A stretch of 64,000 nucleotides of DNA from Marinimicrobium koreense (GTDB taxonomy: Bacteria > Pseudomonadota > Gammaproteobacteria > Pseudomonadales > Cellvibrionaceae): assembly GCF_003762925.1 (NCBI RefSeq), contig NZ_RJUK01000001.1:496001-560000 (forward strand). Direction: 5' to 3'. The notes beneath the pieces were generated by a model. The model was given only the letters and a program-made list of their open reading frames with translations, was not told the origin of the DNA and did no database searches. Below are positions 11,038 to 21,698 of this stretch, one piece after another; within the stretch, counting starts at the first letter, position 1; every line of letters starts with the position of its first letter. The position numbers and the translations under genes are program-made.

Positions 11038-11076
11038 TAACGGCGGATGCGCGCTTCGCGCTTATCCGCCCTACGC
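11038..11076. repeat. REP-like palindrome
   Basis: AACGGCGGATGCGCG paired with CGCTTATCCGCCCTACG, inverted relative to the copy at 10950. Together the two form a divergent REP pair about 50 bp apart. Confidence 0.75.
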
Positions 11077-11108
11077 GAACATGCTGCCTTGGATGATTGT
11101 GGCACTTA

Positions 11109-11270
11109 GGTCCGGAGTGGGGTGAACCTATCCAAGACCGTGGACCGGGGGGCCCGCGATGCGAGCCCCCATGGGCCGCTCTTTGGCATCCATGCCATCG
11201 CGGCATTCGTGCATCCATGCACATCATGGGTTTACGGCGTGTCTTGGATAGGTTCACCCCACTCCGGACC
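11109..11270. repeat. Long-arm palindromic element, copy D (perfect 30-bp arms)
   Basis: Ends 11109-11138 and 11241-11270 are perfect 30-bp inverted repeats. The inner 100 bp is nearly the same as copy C, while the arms are intact and different in sequence from the other copies. Together with two REP palindromes it fills the 364-bp gap between the GH43 gene and the convergent EVE-domain gene. Confidence 0.85.
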
Positions 11271-11293
11271 GCCCCTCCAAAAACCACCCAACA

Positions 11294-11755
11294 TCAAGAA
11301 GTCATTTTCAGAATGTACTTCCATTCCTTCGCCGTGACCGGCTGAATCGACAGGCGGCCCTGCTTTAACAGCACCATCTCACCCAACGGCTCCTGCTGCT
11401 TGATCGCCTTCAACGGCACCACCTCATCAAACGCCGAATCAAACTGAATATCCACACAAAACCAGCGCGGAGTCTCCCTCGTCGCCTTCGGATCAAAATA
11501 ATCACTCGCCGAATCAAACTGCGCCGGGTCCGGATAGGCCGCCTTCACCACCTTGGCCGTGCCCGCCACACCCGGCACCTTGCACTGACTGTGATAAATC
11601 AACACACCGTCACCGACCACCACCTCATCGCGCAGAAAATTGCGCGCCTGATAATTGCGAATCCCGTTCCAGCGGCCCACACCGTCCCGCTCCTTGCGCA
11701 AATCCTCGATACCGTACTCATCCGGTTCCGACTTAAACAACCAGTAATTTGCCAT
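11294..11755 (-). CDS. EVE-domain protein
   Basis: A 153-residue protein covering one EVE (DUF55/thymocyte nuclear protein 1) domain: MANYWLFKSEPDEYGIEDL, RWNGIRNYQARNFL and GVLIYHS are the family's cage-forming segments. EVE domains belong to the PUA-like fold and are thought to read modified bases in nucleic acid. Solo bacterial EVE genes of this length are common and their target is unknown. It faces away from thrS, with 112 bp between the two starts. Confidence 0.92.
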   Translation of the reverse strand: MANYWLFKSEPDEYGIEDLRKERDGVGRWNGIRNYQARNFLRDEVVVGDGVLIYHSQCKVPGVAGTAKVVKAAYPDPAQFDSASDYFDPKATRETPRWFCVDIQFDSAFDEVVPLKAIKQQEPLGEMVLLKQGRLSIQPVTAKEWKYILKMTS

Positions 11756-11867
11756 GCCGCTTACTACCTCTCTATAATGGCGGGTTTACGCCGTTCCGGC
11801 CTGCCGCGCCGGAGTCAAAACGCACGTGGCCTTTGGTAGGGGTCACCACTGACATCAAGGATACACC

Positions 11868-13796
11868 ATGCCTGTCATTACACTGCCCGACGGTTCCAAA
11901 CGCGAATTTTCCCAGCCGGTCACTTTGATGCAAGTGGCTGAAGATATCGGCCCCGGCCTGGCCAAGGCCACCGTGTGCGGCCGTATCAACGGCAAGCTGG
12001 TTGACGCCTGCGAGCTGATCGAGGACGACGCCGAGATTACCCTGATCACCGGCCGCGACCCGGAAGGGCTCGAAGTCATTCGGCACTCCTTCGCCCACCT
12101 GGTGGGTCACGCCGTCAAACAACTGATCCCGGAGGCCAAAATGGCCATCGGTCCGGTGATTGAAGACGGCTTCTATTACGACATCGACGCGCCGCACCCC
12201 ATTACCACCGAGGAGATGGAGGCCATCGAGAAGCGCGTTCAGGAGCTGATCAAGAAAGATTACGACGTCATCAAAGAGATGACACCGATCGAGCGGGCCC
12301 GTGAAGTGTTCGCCGACCGGGGAGAAGATTTCAAAGTCGAGCTGGTCGATGACCTGATCGCCGCCGGTGAAAAGGCGGTCGGTCTGTATCACCACGAAGA
12401 ATACGTCGACATGTGCCGCGGCCCTCACGTGCCTAACACCCGCGTGATGCGCTACTTCAAGCTGATGCGGGTGTCCGGTGCCTACTGGCGGGGCGACTCC
12501 AGCAACAAGCAGCTGCAGCGCATCTACGGTACCGCCTGGAACGACAAAAAGGCGCTCAAGGCCTATATCCAGCGCCTGGAAGAGGCGGAAAAGCGCGACC
12601 ACCGCAAGCTGGCCAAAAAGCACAACCTGTTCCACACCCAGGAAGAGGCGCCGGGTATGGTGTTCTGGCACCCCAAGGGCTGGACCATCTACAAGACCCT
12701 GGAAAACTACATGCGCGACATGCAGCATCGCCATGACTACCAGGAAATCCGCACCCCGCAGGTGGTGGATATGACCCTGTGGCAGAAATCCGGCCACGCG
12801 GACAAGTTTGGGGATGGCATGTTCACCCTCAAGTCCGAAGATCGGGATTTTGCCGTCAAGCCCATGAACTGCCCCTGCCACGTGCAGGTGTTCAATCAGG
12901 GCCTGAAGAGCTACCGGGATCTGCCCCTGCGCCTGGCGGAGTTCGGCTCCTGTCACCGCAATGAGCCCTCCGGCTCCCTGCACGGCATCATGCGGGTGCG
13001 CGGCTTTACCCAGGATGACGCCCACATTTTCTGCACCGAGAACCAGATTCAGCCGGAAGTGGCGGATTTTATCGACTTCCTGCACGAGGTTTATCGGGAT
13101 TTCGGCTTTGACGAGATCATCTACCGCCTGTCCACCCGCCCGGAAGAGCGGGTTGGCAGTGACGAGAGCTGGGACAAGGCCGAGCGGGCTCTGGCCGAGG
13201 CCCTGAACGCCAAGGGGTTGGATTGGGAAGAGTTGCCGGGGGAGGGCGCCTTCTATGGGCCCAAGATCGAATTCTCCCTGAAAGATTGCATTGGCCGGGT
13301 CTGGCAGCTGGGTACCATTCAGGTGGATTTCTCCATGCCGGGCCGTCTGGACGCCCAATATGTGGCCGAAGATGGTTCCCGTCAGGTGCCGGTCATGCTC
13401 CACCGGGCCATTTTGGGGTCTTTTGAGCGTTTTATCGGGATTCTGATCGAACATTACGAGGGAATTTTCCCCGCCTGGCTGGCGCCGGAGCAGGCGGTGG
13501 TGATGAATATTACCGACAATCAGGCCGAATATGCCCAAAAAGTGGAAAAAACCTTGCGAGATAAAGGGTTTAGGGTCATTTCGGACTTGAGAAACGAGAA
13601 GATCGGCTTTAAAATCCGCGAGCACACCCTTCAGCGGATTCCCTATTTGCTCGTGATCGGCGACAAGGAGATGGAATCCGGGGCTCTCGCCGTGCGCACG
13701 CGCGGGGGCGAAGACCTGGGGGTAATGAGCGTGGAAGACTTCGCCGAACGCCTGGCGGCCGATGTGGCCCAGCGCGGACGGAGTCAGTCCCAGTAA
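11868..13796 (+). CDS. thrS: Threonyl-tRNA synthetase
   Basis: A 642-residue class II synthetase with all parts in order: TGS domain (1-60), editing domain with [10 protein letters not shown], catalytic core with the zinc ligand Cys335 in NCPCHVQ, class II motifs 2 and 3, and C-terminal anticodon-binding domain. AAGGAT lies ahead of the ATG. It heads the conserved translation block. In E. coli, ThrRS represses its own mRNA through tRNA-like leader stems; I did not resolve such stems in the 112-bp leader. Confidence 0.98.
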   Translation: MPVITLPDGSKREFSQPVTLMQVAEDIGPGLAKATVCGRINGKLVDACELIEDDAEITLITGRDPEGLEVIRHSFAHLVGHAVKQLIPEAKMAIGPVIEDGFYYDIDAPHPITTEEMEAIEKRVQELIKKDYDVIKEMTPIERAREVFADRGEDFKVELVDDLIAAGEKAVGLYHHEEYVDMCRGPHVPNTRVMRYFKLMRVSGAYWRGDSSNKQLQRIYGTAWNDKKALKAYIQRLEEAEKRDHRKLAKKHNLFHTQEEAPGMVFWHPKGWTIYKTLENYMRDMQHRHDYQEIRTPQVVDMTLWQKSGHADKFGDGMFTLKSEDRDFAVKPMNCPCHVQVFNQGLKSYRDLPLRLAEFGSCHRNEPSGSLHGIMRVRGFTQDDAHIFCTENQIQPEVADFIDFLHEVYRDFGFDEIIYRLSTRPEERVGSDESWDKAERALAEALNAKGLDWEELPGEGAFYGPKIEFSLKDCIGRVWQLGTIQVDFSMPGRLDAQYVAEDGSRQVPVMLHRAILGSFERFIGILIEHYEGIFPAWLAPEQAVVMNITDNQAEYAQKVEKTLRDKGFRVISDLRNEKIGFKIREHTLQRIPYLLVIGDKEMESGALAVRTRGGEDLGVMSVEDFAERLAADVAQRGRSQSQ

Positions 13797-13869
13797 CGGC
13801 AGGGCTCAGGCCCGCTCGTTGCAGACGGACGGGCCAGCTCAGATTTTCAACAAACAGGAGATAACAGCT

Positions 13870-14409
13870 ATCAAACGACCAGCGCCTAAAGGCAAGTCCA
13901 AAAAAGCTCGGATTAACGATCAAATTGAAGCCAGTGAGGTGCGCCTGATTGGCCCCAATGGCGACCAAATCGGTGTTGTACCCTTGGCCGACGCGCTCGA
14001 GGCGGCACAATCCGCGGACCTGGATCTGGTGGAAATATCGCCCGATAGCGACCCCATCGTCTGTAAGGTGATGGATTACGGGAAGCACCTGTTTGAAATC
14101 AAGAAGACCAAGGCGGCTGCCAAGAAGAAGCAGAAGCAGCAGCAGATCAAAGAAATGAAATTCCGTCCAGGGACGGAGGAAGGGGACTACGAGGTCAAAC
14201 TACGCAACCTCGTGCGTTTCCTGGAGAACGGGGACAAGGCCAAGGTAACCTTACGGTTCCGCGGCCGGGAAATGGCTCACCAGGAACTGGGGATGGATGT
14301 CATGCATCGCATCGAACAGGACCTGATTGAGCTGGGCACCGTCGAGCAGAAGCCGAAGATGGAAGGCCGGCAGCTCACCATGGTGATCGCCCCGAAAAAG
14401 AAGAAGTAG
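13870..14409 (+). CDS. infC: Translation initiation factor IF-3, ATC start codon
   Basis: A 179-residue IF-3 with the N-domain ([23 protein letters not shown]), lysine-rich linker and C-domain ending VIAPKKKK. No ATG, GTG or TTG gives a sensible start. An AGGAG at 13856-13860 sits nine bases before ATC, giving IKRPAPKG, which matches the IKR start of Pseudomonas IF-3. Rare AUU/AUC starts are known for infC and let IF-3 control its own synthesis, because it discriminates against such codons. Upstream codons stay open back to 13762 but only through the end of thrS. Confidence 0.95.
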   Translation: MKRPAPKGKSKKARINDQIEASEVRLIGPNGDQIGVVPLADALEAAQSADLDLVEISPDSDPIVCKVMDYGKHLFEIKKTKAAAKKKQKQQQIKEMKFRPGTEEGDYEVKLRNLVRFLENGDKAKVTLRFRGREMAHQELGMDVMHRIEQDLIELGTVEQKPKMEGRQLTMVIAPKKKK

Positions 14410-14470
14410 CTGGGCTTTTTAGCTGCCTGAGTTACTGTTTATTTACCTATGAATGCGGAGTTTTTATCCC

Positions 14471-14668
14471 ATGGCAACAAAAGCTAAAGTACACAGTGGC
14501 GCCGCCAAGCGCTTCAAGAAGACCGCGGCTGGTTTTAAGCACAAGCACGCTTTCAAAAGCCACATCCTCACCAAAATGACCACCAAGCGCAAGCGTCAGC
14601 TGCGTGGCACCAGCATGCTGAATGCAGCTGATGTCCCGGCCGTCAAGCGCATGTTGCGTTCCAACTGA
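14471..14668 (+). CDS. rpmI: Ribosomal protein bL35
   Basis: A 65-residue basic protein [19 protein letters not shown]..., ending VKRMLRSN, typical of L35. The ATG at 14471 is chosen over one 18 bases upstream because all L35 proteins start MxKxKT/AK. It lies between infC and rplT in the universal order. Confidence 0.97.
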   Translation: MATKAKVHSGAAKRFKKTAAGFKHKHAFKSHILTKMTTKRKRQLRGTSMLNAADVPAVKRMLRSN

Positions 14669-14703
14669 TCGGTTGCAACCGGAAATTTTTTGAGGAGTAA
14701 ATA

Positions 14704-15063
14704 ATGGCTCGAGTAAAACGTGGTGTGGAAGCACGCCGTCGTCACAAGAAAGTTCTTAAGGCTGCAAAAGGTTATTATGGAGCCCGTTCACGGGTATTCC
14801 GCGTAGCCAAACAAGCGGTTATCAAGGCCGGTCAGTACGCTTATCGCGACCGTCGCAACAAGAAGCGTAACTTCCGTCAGCTGTGGATCGCGCGTATCAA
14901 CGCCCAGTCCCGCGCTGAAGGTCTGACTTACAGCAAATTGATCGCCGGCTTGAAGAAAGCCAACATCGTTCTCGACCGTCGCGTACTGGCCGATCTGGCC
15001 GTTCACGACAAAGCGGCGTTTGCCGTCGTTGTTGCACAGGCTAAATCAGCTCTGGCTGCTTAA
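14704..15063 (+). CDS. rplT: Ribosomal protein bL20
   Basis: A 119-residue protein, [30 protein letters not shown] as in all L20. GAGGAG lies 7 bp ahead of the ATG. In E. coli L20 binds the rpmI leader and represses both genes; the matching RNA fold was not worked out here. Confidence 0.97.
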   Translation: MARVKRGVEARRRHKKVLKAAKGYYGARSRVFRVAKQAVIKAGQYAYRDRRNKKRNFRQLWIARINAQSRAEGLTYSKLIAGLKKANIVLDRRVLADLAVHDKAAFAVVVAQAKSALAA

Positions 15064-15111
15064 TCGTCAACAACGTCTGACACGGTAACGTGTCTGAATG
15101 AGCGCGATAAG

Positions 15112-15143
15112 AGGGGGGACTGGTTTCAGTTCCCCTTTTTTAT
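15112..15143 (+). terminator. Terminator or attenuator between rplT and pheS
   Basis: An AGGGG-rich arm pairs with CAGTTCCCCT and is followed directly by TTTTTT. A second hairpin (GACACG/CGTGTC, about 15079-15094) precedes it. In E. coli the equivalent spot holds the pheST attenuator with a Phe-rich leader peptide. No Phe-rich leader is visible here, so simple partial termination is as likely. Confidence 0.65.
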
Positions 15144-15171
15144 TGAATAAACCAAAGAATTTGGGTTTTGA

Positions 15172-16188
<1,017 letters not shown>

Positions 16189-16198
16189 GAGTCCGATT

Positions 16199-18580
16199 AT
16201 GAAAGTAAGTGAATCCTGGTTGCGGGAGTGGGTAAACCCGGCCATCACCACCGATGAACTGGCCGCTCAGATCACCATGGCGGGCCTGGAAGTGGATGCT
16301 GTTGACCCGGTTGCGGGCGAATTCACCGGCGTGGTGGTTGGCGAAATCGTCTCGGTCGAACAGCACCCGGACGCGGACAAGTTGCGCGTGTGTAAAGTGG
16401 CGGGCGAGGGCGATGAACTCCGGCAGGTGGTGTGCGGTGCGCCCAACGCCCGTGAAGGCATCAAGGTGCCGTTCGCGACCGTCGGCGCCAAGCTCCCCGG
16501 CGACTTCAAAATCAAGAAAGCCAAGCTGCGCGGTGTAGAGTCCTTTGGCATGCTCTGCGCCCAGACCGAGCTGGAAGCCGGCGATGATGACGACGGCCTG
16601 TGGGAGCTGCCCGTCGATGCGCCCACCGGCACCGACCTGCGCGAGTATCTGGGCCTGAACGACCAGATCATCGAAGTCGATCTGACTCCGAACCGCAGCG
16701 ACTGCCTGAGCATCAAGGGCATTGCCCGGGAAGTGGGCGTTCTCAATCGTCTGTCGGTCAATGAGCCCGAGATCGTTCCGGTCAAACCGGTCAACGACGA
16801 GACCCGGCCGGTGACCCTCAGCGCGCCGGAAGGCTGCAGCCGCTATGTCGGTCGCGTGGTCCGGAACATTGATATCAGTCGCCCCAGCCCCCTGTGGCTG
16901 CAGGAGAAGCTGCGCCGCGCCGGTCTGCGCAGCGTCGATGCGGTGGTGGATGTCACCAACTACGTGCTGCTGGAGCTGGGCCAGCCCATGCATGCGTTCG
17001 ACCTCGCCAAGCTCAGCGGCGGTATCGACGTACGCCTGGCCGAGGCGGGTGAAAAACTTGTCCTGCTGGACGATCAGGAAGTGACCCTGACCGAGGGCAC
17101 TCTGGTGATCGCCGACCAGGACAAACCCCTGGCCATGGCGGGCATCATGGGCGGTCGCGATAGCGCGGTCGGCCCCGAAACCCGGGACATTTTCCTGGAA
17201 AGCGCCTTTTTCAATCCTGTCGCCATCGCCGGTAAAGCCCGCAGCTATGGTCTGCATACCGATTCTTCCCACCGCTTTGAGCGCGGTGTGGACTACCAGC
17301 TGCAAGAACAGGCCATGGAACGTGCCACCGAGCTGCTGCTGAGTGTGGTGGGTGGTGAGCCCGGCCCGCTGGTCAAGGCCTGGGATGAGTACCACCTGCC
17401 GGGCGATCGCACCGTCAGTCTGCGTCGCGAGCGCGTGACCAGTGGTCTGGGTCTGGAATTGCCGGATGAAGACGTGGAAGCCATCCTGACCGGTCTGGGG
17501 CTGACCCTGACCGAACAGACCGACGCCGGCTGGACCTTCGCGGTGCCCAGCTACCGGTTCGATCTGGCCATCGAGGCGGACTTGCTGGAAGAGCTGGCCC
17601 GAATTTACGGCTACAACCGCCTGCCGACCCGCAGTCTGGCCGCGGCCATGAGCGTTCCGGCCCGTCCGGAAGGGCGCCTGTCCCTGGAGCGTATTCGCCG
17701 GGAACTGGTGGCGCGGGATTATCAGGAGACGATCACCTACAGCTTCATTGAGCCCAAACTGTCCCGGCAGTTTGCGCCGGATATCGAGCCCGTGGCTTTG
17801 CGCAACCCCATCAGCGCCGATATGGCGGTCATGCGCCCGACGCTGCTGCCCGGGTTGGTGTCGACCCTTCAGCACAACCTGAACCGCCAGCAGGAGCGTG
17901 TGCGCCTGTTTGAGAGCGGGCAGCGGTTTGTCCCCGGTGCAGACGGTAAGCTGCGTCAGGAGCCCATGCTGGCCGGCCTGATCTATGGCAGTCGACAGCC
18001 CGAGGGCTGGGCCAACGCCAAAGAGCCCGTGGACTTCTACGACCTCAAAGGTGACCTGGAAGCAGTGCTGGCACTCACTGGTGCCGGTGACGAGTTCCGC
18101 ATGGCGCCCGGTGCCCACCCGGCCCTGCACCCGGGCCAGTCCGCCGCCATTTACCGGGGCGAGACCCAGGTGGGCGTGATCGGTACCCTGCATCCGCAGC
18201 TCCAGCGTGGTCTGGACATCCCTGGAGCGGTATTTGTGTTCGAGCTGGCCCTGTCGGCGCTCAAGTCCGCCCGCAAGCCGGCCTTTGAGCCGCTGTCCCG
18301 TTTCCCCAGTGTCCGTCGGGACCTGGCGCTGCTGGTCGATCGGGGCGTGGCGGCCCAAAGCCTGTTCGATTGCGTCAAAAGCCACGCCGGTGAGCAACTG
18401 CGAGACTTAAAGGTCTTTGACGTGTATGTGGGCAAAGGTATTGATCCGCATAGAAAAAGTGTGGCTCTGGGCTTGACCTTTCAGGACGCTTCGCGCACTC
18501 TTAACGAGGAAGAGATCAACGCCTCGGTCGAGCGGGTAGTGGAACGCTTGAAAGAGGAGTTTTGTGCCACCCTCAGATAG
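16199..18580 (+). CDS. pheT: Phenylalanyl-tRNA synthetase beta subunit
   Basis: A 793-residue beta subunit with the EMAP-like tRNA-binding domain (about 40-155), B3/B4 editing domain, B5 domain and C-terminal FDX anticodon-binding domain ([14 protein letters not shown]). Editing removes mischarged Tyr. Length and order are standard. Co-transcribed with pheS, followed by ihfA. Confidence 0.98.
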   Translation: MKVSESWLREWVNPAITTDELAAQITMAGLEVDAVDPVAGEFTGVVVGEIVSVEQHPDADKLRVCKVAGEGDELRQVVCGAPNAREGIKVPFATVGAKLPGDFKIKKAKLRGVESFGMLCAQTELEAGDDDDGLWELPVDAPTGTDLREYLGLNDQIIEVDLTPNRSDCLSIKGIAREVGVLNRLSVNEPEIVPVKPVNDETRPVTLSAPEGCSRYVGRVVRNIDISRPSPLWLQEKLRRAGLRSVDAVVDVTNYVLLELGQPMHAFDLAKLSGGIDVRLAEAGEKLVLLDDQEVTLTEGTLVIADQDKPLAMAGIMGGRDSAVGPETRDIFLESAFFNPVAIAGKARSYGLHTDSSHRFERGVDYQLQEQAMERATELLLSVVGGEPGPLVKAWDEYHLPGDRTVSLRRERVTSGLGLELPDEDVEAILTGLGLTLTEQTDAGWTFAVPSYRFDLAIEADLLEELARIYGYNRLPTRSLAAAMSVPARPEGRLSLERIRRELVARDYQETITYSFIEPKLSRQFAPDIEPVALRNPISADMAVMRPTLLPGLVSTLQHNLNRQQERVRLFESGQRFVPGADGKLRQEPMLAGLIYGSRQPEGWANAKEPVDFYDLKGDLEAVLALTGAGDEFRMAPGAHPALHPGQSAAIYRGETQVGVIGTLHPQLQRGLDIPGAVFVFELALSALKSARKPAFEPLSRFPSVRRDLALLVDRGVAAQSLFDCVKSHAGEQLRDLKVFDVYVGKGIDPHRKSVALGLTFQDASRTLNEEEINASVERVVERLKEEFCATLR

Positions 18581-18591
18581 GGATAAGAACT

Positions 18592-18900
18592 ATGTCGGGC
18601 GGGGCTCTCACAAAAGCCGATCTAGCCGAAAAACTCTACGACGAGCTTGGCCTCAACAAGCGTGAGGCCAAAGAGCTCGTGGAGCTGTTTTTTGAGGAAA
18701 TCCGGCGGTCACTGGAAAGCAACGAACAGGTAAAACTGTCCGGATTTGGTAACTTTGACCTGCGAGATAAAAGCCAGCGCCCGGGGCGCAACCCGAAAAC
18801 CGGGGAAGAAATCCCCATCAGCGCCCGCCGGGTGGTCACCTTCAGACCAGGACAAAAACTCAAGGCCAAAGTAGAAGCCTATGCTGGAACCAAGCCATAA
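18592..18900 (+). CDS. ihfA: Integration host factor alpha subunit
   Basis: A 102-residue HU/IHF-family protein that bends DNA as a heterodimer with Ihf[31 protein letters not shown] opens the dimer core and [20 protein letters not shown] is the beta-arm with the intercalating proline. I chose the ATG at 18592, which gives the usual IhfA length. Its last 20 bases overlap the next gene. Confidence 0.97.
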   Translation: MSGGALTKADLAEKLYDELGLNKREAKELVELFFEEIRRSLESNEQVKLSGFGNFDLRDKSQRPGRNPKTGEEIPISARRVVTFRPGQKLKAKVEAYAGTKP

Positions 18901-19240
18901 CGACGAATTGCCGGTAATTCCGGGCAAGCGCTACTTCACCATTGGTGAGGTCAGCGAGCTTTGCGCCGTGAAACCCCACGTACTGCGCTACTGGGAGCAG
19001 GAATTCCCCCAGCTCAAGCCGGTCAAGCGTCGGGGTAACCGCCGGTACTATCAGCGCCAGGATGTGCTCACCATCCGCCAGATTCGGGCCCTGCTGTACG
19101 ATCAGGGCTTCACCATCGGCGGCGCCCGCCAGCAGATGGAAGGGGAGACGGCCCAGCAGGACGCCAGCCAGTTCAGCCAACTCGTCGGCCAGATGATCGC
19201 CGAGCTGGAAGAAGTCCTGGAAGTGCTGAAAACCCGCTAA
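18881..19240 (+). CDS. MerR-family regulator downstream of ihfA
   Basis: A 119-residue regulator with a MerR winged helix ([53 protein letters not shown]) and a short dimerisation helix. No metal-binding cysteines at the C-terminus. A MerR-like gene overlapping the end of ihfA is a conserved arrangement in pseudomonads; its target is unknown. The 20-bp overlap implies translational coupling. Confidence 0.9.
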   Translation: MLEPSHNDELPVIPGKRYFTIGEVSELCAVKPHVLRYWEQEFPQLKPVKRRGNRRYYQRQDVLTIRQIRALLYDQGFTIGGARQQMEGETAQQDASQFSQLVGQMIAELEEVLEVLKTR

Positions 19241-19249
19241 ATCAGGCAC

Positions 19250-19277
19250 TTGCAAAATCACGATTTTGCGGTATCAT
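19250..19277 (+). promoter_or_regulatory. tRNA-Pro promoter
   Basis: TTGCAA (19250-19255) and TATCAT (19272-19277), 16 bp apart and 54 bp ahead of the tRNA. A perfect inverted repeat GCAAAATC/GATTTTGC overlaps the -35. Confidence 0.6.
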
Positions 19278-19330
19278 GCCCATCCCTGTGACGGAGAGCC
19301 CCAACGGCACCGCTCACAGCCAGCCAAAAT

Positions 19331-19407
19331 CGGAGCGTAGCGCAGTTTGGTAGCGCACCACACTGGGGGTGTGGGGGTCGCAGGTTCAAATCCTGCCGTT
19401 CCGACCA
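19331..19407 (+). tRNA. tRNA-Pro (anticodon GGG)
   Basis: A 77-nt cloverleaf: acceptor stem CGGAGCG pairs with CGTTCCG (one G-U), D-loop AGCGCAGTTTGGTAGCGCA, anticodon arm with the loop centre TGGGGGT giving GGG, T-arm GGTTCAAATCC, and encoded CCA. The last 22 nt are also the start of the island's direct repeat, so the gene stays intact after integration. Confidence 0.95.
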
Positions 19408-19414
19408 AATACCA
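19386..19414. repeat. Direct repeat 1 (att-like site in tRNA-Pro 3' end)
   Basis: 29 bp identical to 23196-23224: the tRNA T-arm and acceptor 3' half with CCA, then AATACCA. Weaker similarity goes on through the terminator for about 45 bp more. This is the classic footprint of site-specific integration into a tRNA 3' end. Confidence 0.85.
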
Positions 19415-19421
19415 ATGTTTA

Positions 19422-19456
19422 AGCCCTTGATTCCCAAAAGGAATCAGGGGCTTTTT
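19422..19456 (+). terminator. tRNA-Pro terminator
   Basis: A 13-bp stem, AGCCCTTGATTCC with GGAATCAGGGGCT (one G-U pair), followed by TTTTT. A diverged copy of the same hairpin follows the second direct repeat at about 23231-23266. Confidence 0.85.
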
Positions 19457-19497
19457 CGTTTCTGGTTCCTTTTTGGTCCTAGCTTTGCCTCACCACG

Positions 19498-19534
19498 CGT
19501 AGGGCGGGTAAGCGCAAAGCGCGCACCCGCCGTT
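19498..19534. repeat. REP-like palindrome variant
   Basis: GTAGGGCGGGTAAGCGC paired with GCGCACCCGCCGT. A GGGT variant of the family, located just inside the island next to the tRNA terminator. The remainder of 19535-19743 shows no gene. Confidence 0.65.
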
Positions 19535-19743
19535 ACTCTCGGATTTGGCCACATACGAGCCAATCGCCACTACTATGGGTTCGTCACCCATCTAAATCCA
19601 CTCGGCGAACTTTGCCCAGGGCATGACTGGGGGAGCGTAGCGGAGGGTCTCTGTTACTAGTTCTTGAAAGTCCATGCGCTTTGTCTCACTATGTTTCACA
19701 TTAACGACCGCATATCTTTGGCAGAACGGTTTCTAATCAACAG

Positions 19744-19778
19744 TTTGGGCTATTCCATATTATTGGAATAATCCCAAA
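19744..19778. promoter_or_regulatory. Nested inverted repeat, likely operator of the HTH gene
   Basis: Inner arms ATTCCA and TGGAAT are separated by TATTAT, and outer arms TTTGGG and CCCAAA surround them. The site ends 17 bp before the start of the HTH gene. Such a nested palindrome suits a dimeric repressor that controls itself. Confidence 0.5.
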
Positions 19779-19795
19779 ATGTATTTGTATGTCGT

Positions 19796-20071
19796 ATGGA
19801 CGATATAGATAGGTTCGACCTATTGTTTAAATTCACAGACCGGAGCAAAAAGTCAGTCCTGGAAGAGACGGGAGTGGACTATGCGAGGTTTGTCCAGGTG
19901 CAGCGGCGCAAGGTGGCTTTGAGGGCAGCCGAGTTGACTGCAATCGCATCATGTTTTCCTGAATACAGGCATTGGCTTGTGTTTGGTGAGGAATTACCAG
20001 AGGTTGGGCAAATCAGCCCGATGACAAAGGAGGCGAAGGAGCGCTTAGGGACTCAAGGGAAGGTCGGTTAA
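19796..20071 (+). CDS. Small HTH DNA-binding protein of the island
   Basis: A 91-residue protein with a helix-turn-helix-like central part (ETGVDYARFVQVQRRKVALRAAELTAIASCFPEY) and the tail pattern HWLVFGEELPEVGQISP, seen in small Xre-like regulators of Pseudomonas prophages and islands. It is preceded by a nested palindrome and is probably the island's own repressor or copy-control gene. The family name is inference from the pattern; no target is known. Confidence 0.6.
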   Translation: MDDIDRFDLLFKFTDRSKKSVLEETGVDYARFVQVQRRKVALRAAELTAIASCFPEYRHWLVFGEELPEVGQISPMTKEAKERLGTQGKVG

Positions 20072-20161
20072 TCGCGGCAAAGGTAGCGGACCGTTGGATG
20101 TGGCAGGGAGCATGAGAGGAATTTTTTAGCTGTAAATTCATATAAAAATTGAGGATTACTA

Positions 20162-20461
20162 ATGCCTTTAATTAGAGAAAGAAATATTTCTTCCACGACT
20201 GATATATTTTGTGATAACTGCAGAGACGAATATAGCGTACTGCATTACTGGGAAGTAGACGGTGAAGAAATTTGCGACGATTGTTTTGGTGCTAGGTACT
20301 CACATATGGAAAAGTGCGGTTCATATGACTGCTTGAATTATGAAGATCCGAAAGATCTGATTAACGGTTTGTGTGAAGACTGCGATGAAGTAGAAGGGCC
20401 GATAAATCCAGAGGATCAGGAAGGGTGGGAGCATAATGCGGAAAAATGGAATGACGACTGA
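20162..20461 (+). CDS. Cys-rich zinc-binding-like small protein
   Basis: A 99-residue acidic protein with four Cys pairs: FCDNCRDEY, EICDDCFG, KCGSYDCLNY and LCEDCDEVEG, arranged like two zinc knuckles or ribbons. TGAGGATT precedes the ATG. I do not recognise a named family; such proteins in islands and phages are usually adaptors or inhibitors that bind another protein or nucleic acid. It follows the HTH gene on the same strand by 90 bp and may share its transcript. Confidence 0.6.
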   Translation: MPLIRERNISSTTDIFCDNCRDEYSVLHYWEVDGEEICDDCFGARYSHMEKCGSYDCLNYEDPKDLINGLCEDCDEVEGPINPEDQEGWEHNAEKWNDD

Positions 20462-20475
20462 GCAAAGGTTTATAG

Positions 20476-21195
20476 TCAAGCTTTGGTTCTGTTGTTCAGT
20501 ATTTGGCGGAATAGCCCAGTCATTGTGCTTACTTCTTGTGTAGAAAGCGTTAGGTAGGATAGTACCTTGTTGGAGGCTTCATAAAATTTAGTGATTTCGG
20601 CAGAATGTTTTCTAATATCTAGTTTGAAAATTATTTCGTGTTGTAAAAAGGCGTCTGGTTCTCTATGGGCAATAGTATTATGCCTGGTTTCAGAAAAGTT
20701 TCTCTGGACAGACTTTCTTGCGCTCCTTAAGTCCTTTAATGATTTTGCTAAGCCTGACTTCAGGTTGTCAGAGAGGGACGAAACATCATAGATAAATTTC
20801 ATTTTTCGGCCTGTTACTTTGCTCATGTCCCATTCATATATAGTTAATAACAATGTTCTTAAGGCAATATTTCTTTTTGTTTCATTTGGATGGCAAAATG
20901 CGTCTGCCTTTAATGCTTGAACGTCTCGTTCCGCCAATAAAAAGTAAAGTGCAATATTGAAGAACTCTTTGGTTGCTGGGAACAGTTTAGAGTCCACTTT
21001 TTTATGCGCGGACACTACGCTATCAATAGCTTCGTTTATTGTTTTTTCTCGGATATAAAATTCTTTGTTTAGCTTTCTGTGAAGTCGCCACAAAAATAGG
21101 GTGTGAATCCTCCGGCTAAATTTTTTATGGAGCTTCATTCTAAACCATCTTTCTTGAGTTGCTCGATCTTTTTCAAGAAATCGAGTGCTTATCAT
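20476..21195 (-). CDS. Unknown protein with possible HEPN-type RNase motif
   Basis: A 239-residue mostly helical, basic and AT-rich-coded protein of unknown family. Near residue 171 it has SETRHNTIAHREPD, with Arg171 and His177 in the R-x(4-6)-H pattern of HEPN ribonucleases such as AbiU2-like and related abortive-infection toxins. The helices before and after fit a HEPN four-helix bundle, but this rests on a short motif. It is the last gene of a minus-strand run after the small membrane protein (49-bp gap), so the two may form a defence pair. Confidence 0.55.
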   Translation of the reverse strand: MISTRFLEKDRATQERWFRMKLHKKFSRRIHTLFLWRLHRKLNKEFYIREKTINEAIDSVVSAHKKVDSKLFPATKEFFNIALYFLLAERDVQALKADAFCHPNETKRNIALRTLLLTIYEWDMSKVTGRKMKFIYDVSSLSDNLKSGLAKSLKDLRSARKSVQRNFSETRHNTIAHREPDAFLQHEIIFKLDIRKHSAEITKFYEASNKVLSYLTLSTQEVSTMTGLFRQILNNRTKA

Positions 21196-21244
21196 ATTTT
21201 TTCCCTTGTAGAAAATGGTTTCAGGTAAGTTGTAGTTGTTTAGC

Positions 21245-21610
21245 CTAAGAAGCTATGCGGTGAACGATGTCGCCGTAACCCCAAATAACTGTTCCTAATG
21301 TGGCCATGGATAAGGCATAAATGGTATATCTATTGGCTACTTTTCCAAAGTAGTCTTTGATGTCTCCCATCGTTAATATTGGGTTGTTTTCTGGTGAAAG
21401 CTTATAGTTGATAATAAATGCTTGGTGCTCTGCTAGGAGTGAGAATACTACAGTTATTGATCCACTTCTTTGGAACCAGATGTCAGCAACTTCTTCAGGC
21501 GGAGGTGGTAAGAAAAACGAAAGTGTTGGGGCTAATATCGATATGGAGATGAAAAGTATGAAAAGCCTTTTGTTGGTTCTGTATGTGGGTTTTATGAGCT
21601 GATCGAACAT
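21245..21610 (-). CDS. Small membrane protein of unknown function
   Basis: A 121-residue protein with hydrophobic segments at about 17-34 and 97-115 and possibly one at 49-63. The proline run FFLPPPPEE follows the first segment. No known family recognised. It is encoded between SRAP and the HEPN-like gene on the same strand, which suggests an accessory role to one of them, for instance as a membrane sensor or effector. Confidence 0.5.
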   Translation of the reverse strand: MFDQLIKPTYRTNKRLFILFISISILAPTLSFFLPPPPEEVADIWFQRSGSITVVFSLLAEHQAFIINYKLSPENNPILTMGDIKDYFGKVANRYTIYALSMATLGTVIWGYGDIVHRIAS

Positions 21611-21698
21611 TTTTCCTGAAATCCTTTGTTTGTTTCGGTACGACTAACTTTCTTGAATCATTCAGTGCGCTTAATTGTAAGATTGACATGCAGTTAGG

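Noticed and set aside
9261-11270. Composite transposon formed by palindromic copies C and D around the GH43 gene
   Set aside because: Copies C and D flank the gene in direct orientation, but related copies occur elsewhere singly, with no transposase and no target duplication visible; GH43 composition is like the backbone.
11772-13625. 617-codon minus-strand frame opposite thrS
   Set aside because: Shadow of the synthetase gene; no start signal and no domain.
14406-14430. AGCT/AGCT hairpin after infC as a terminator
   Set aside because: Only four pairs, with the T-run inside the loop; infC, rpmI and rplT are normally co-transcribed.
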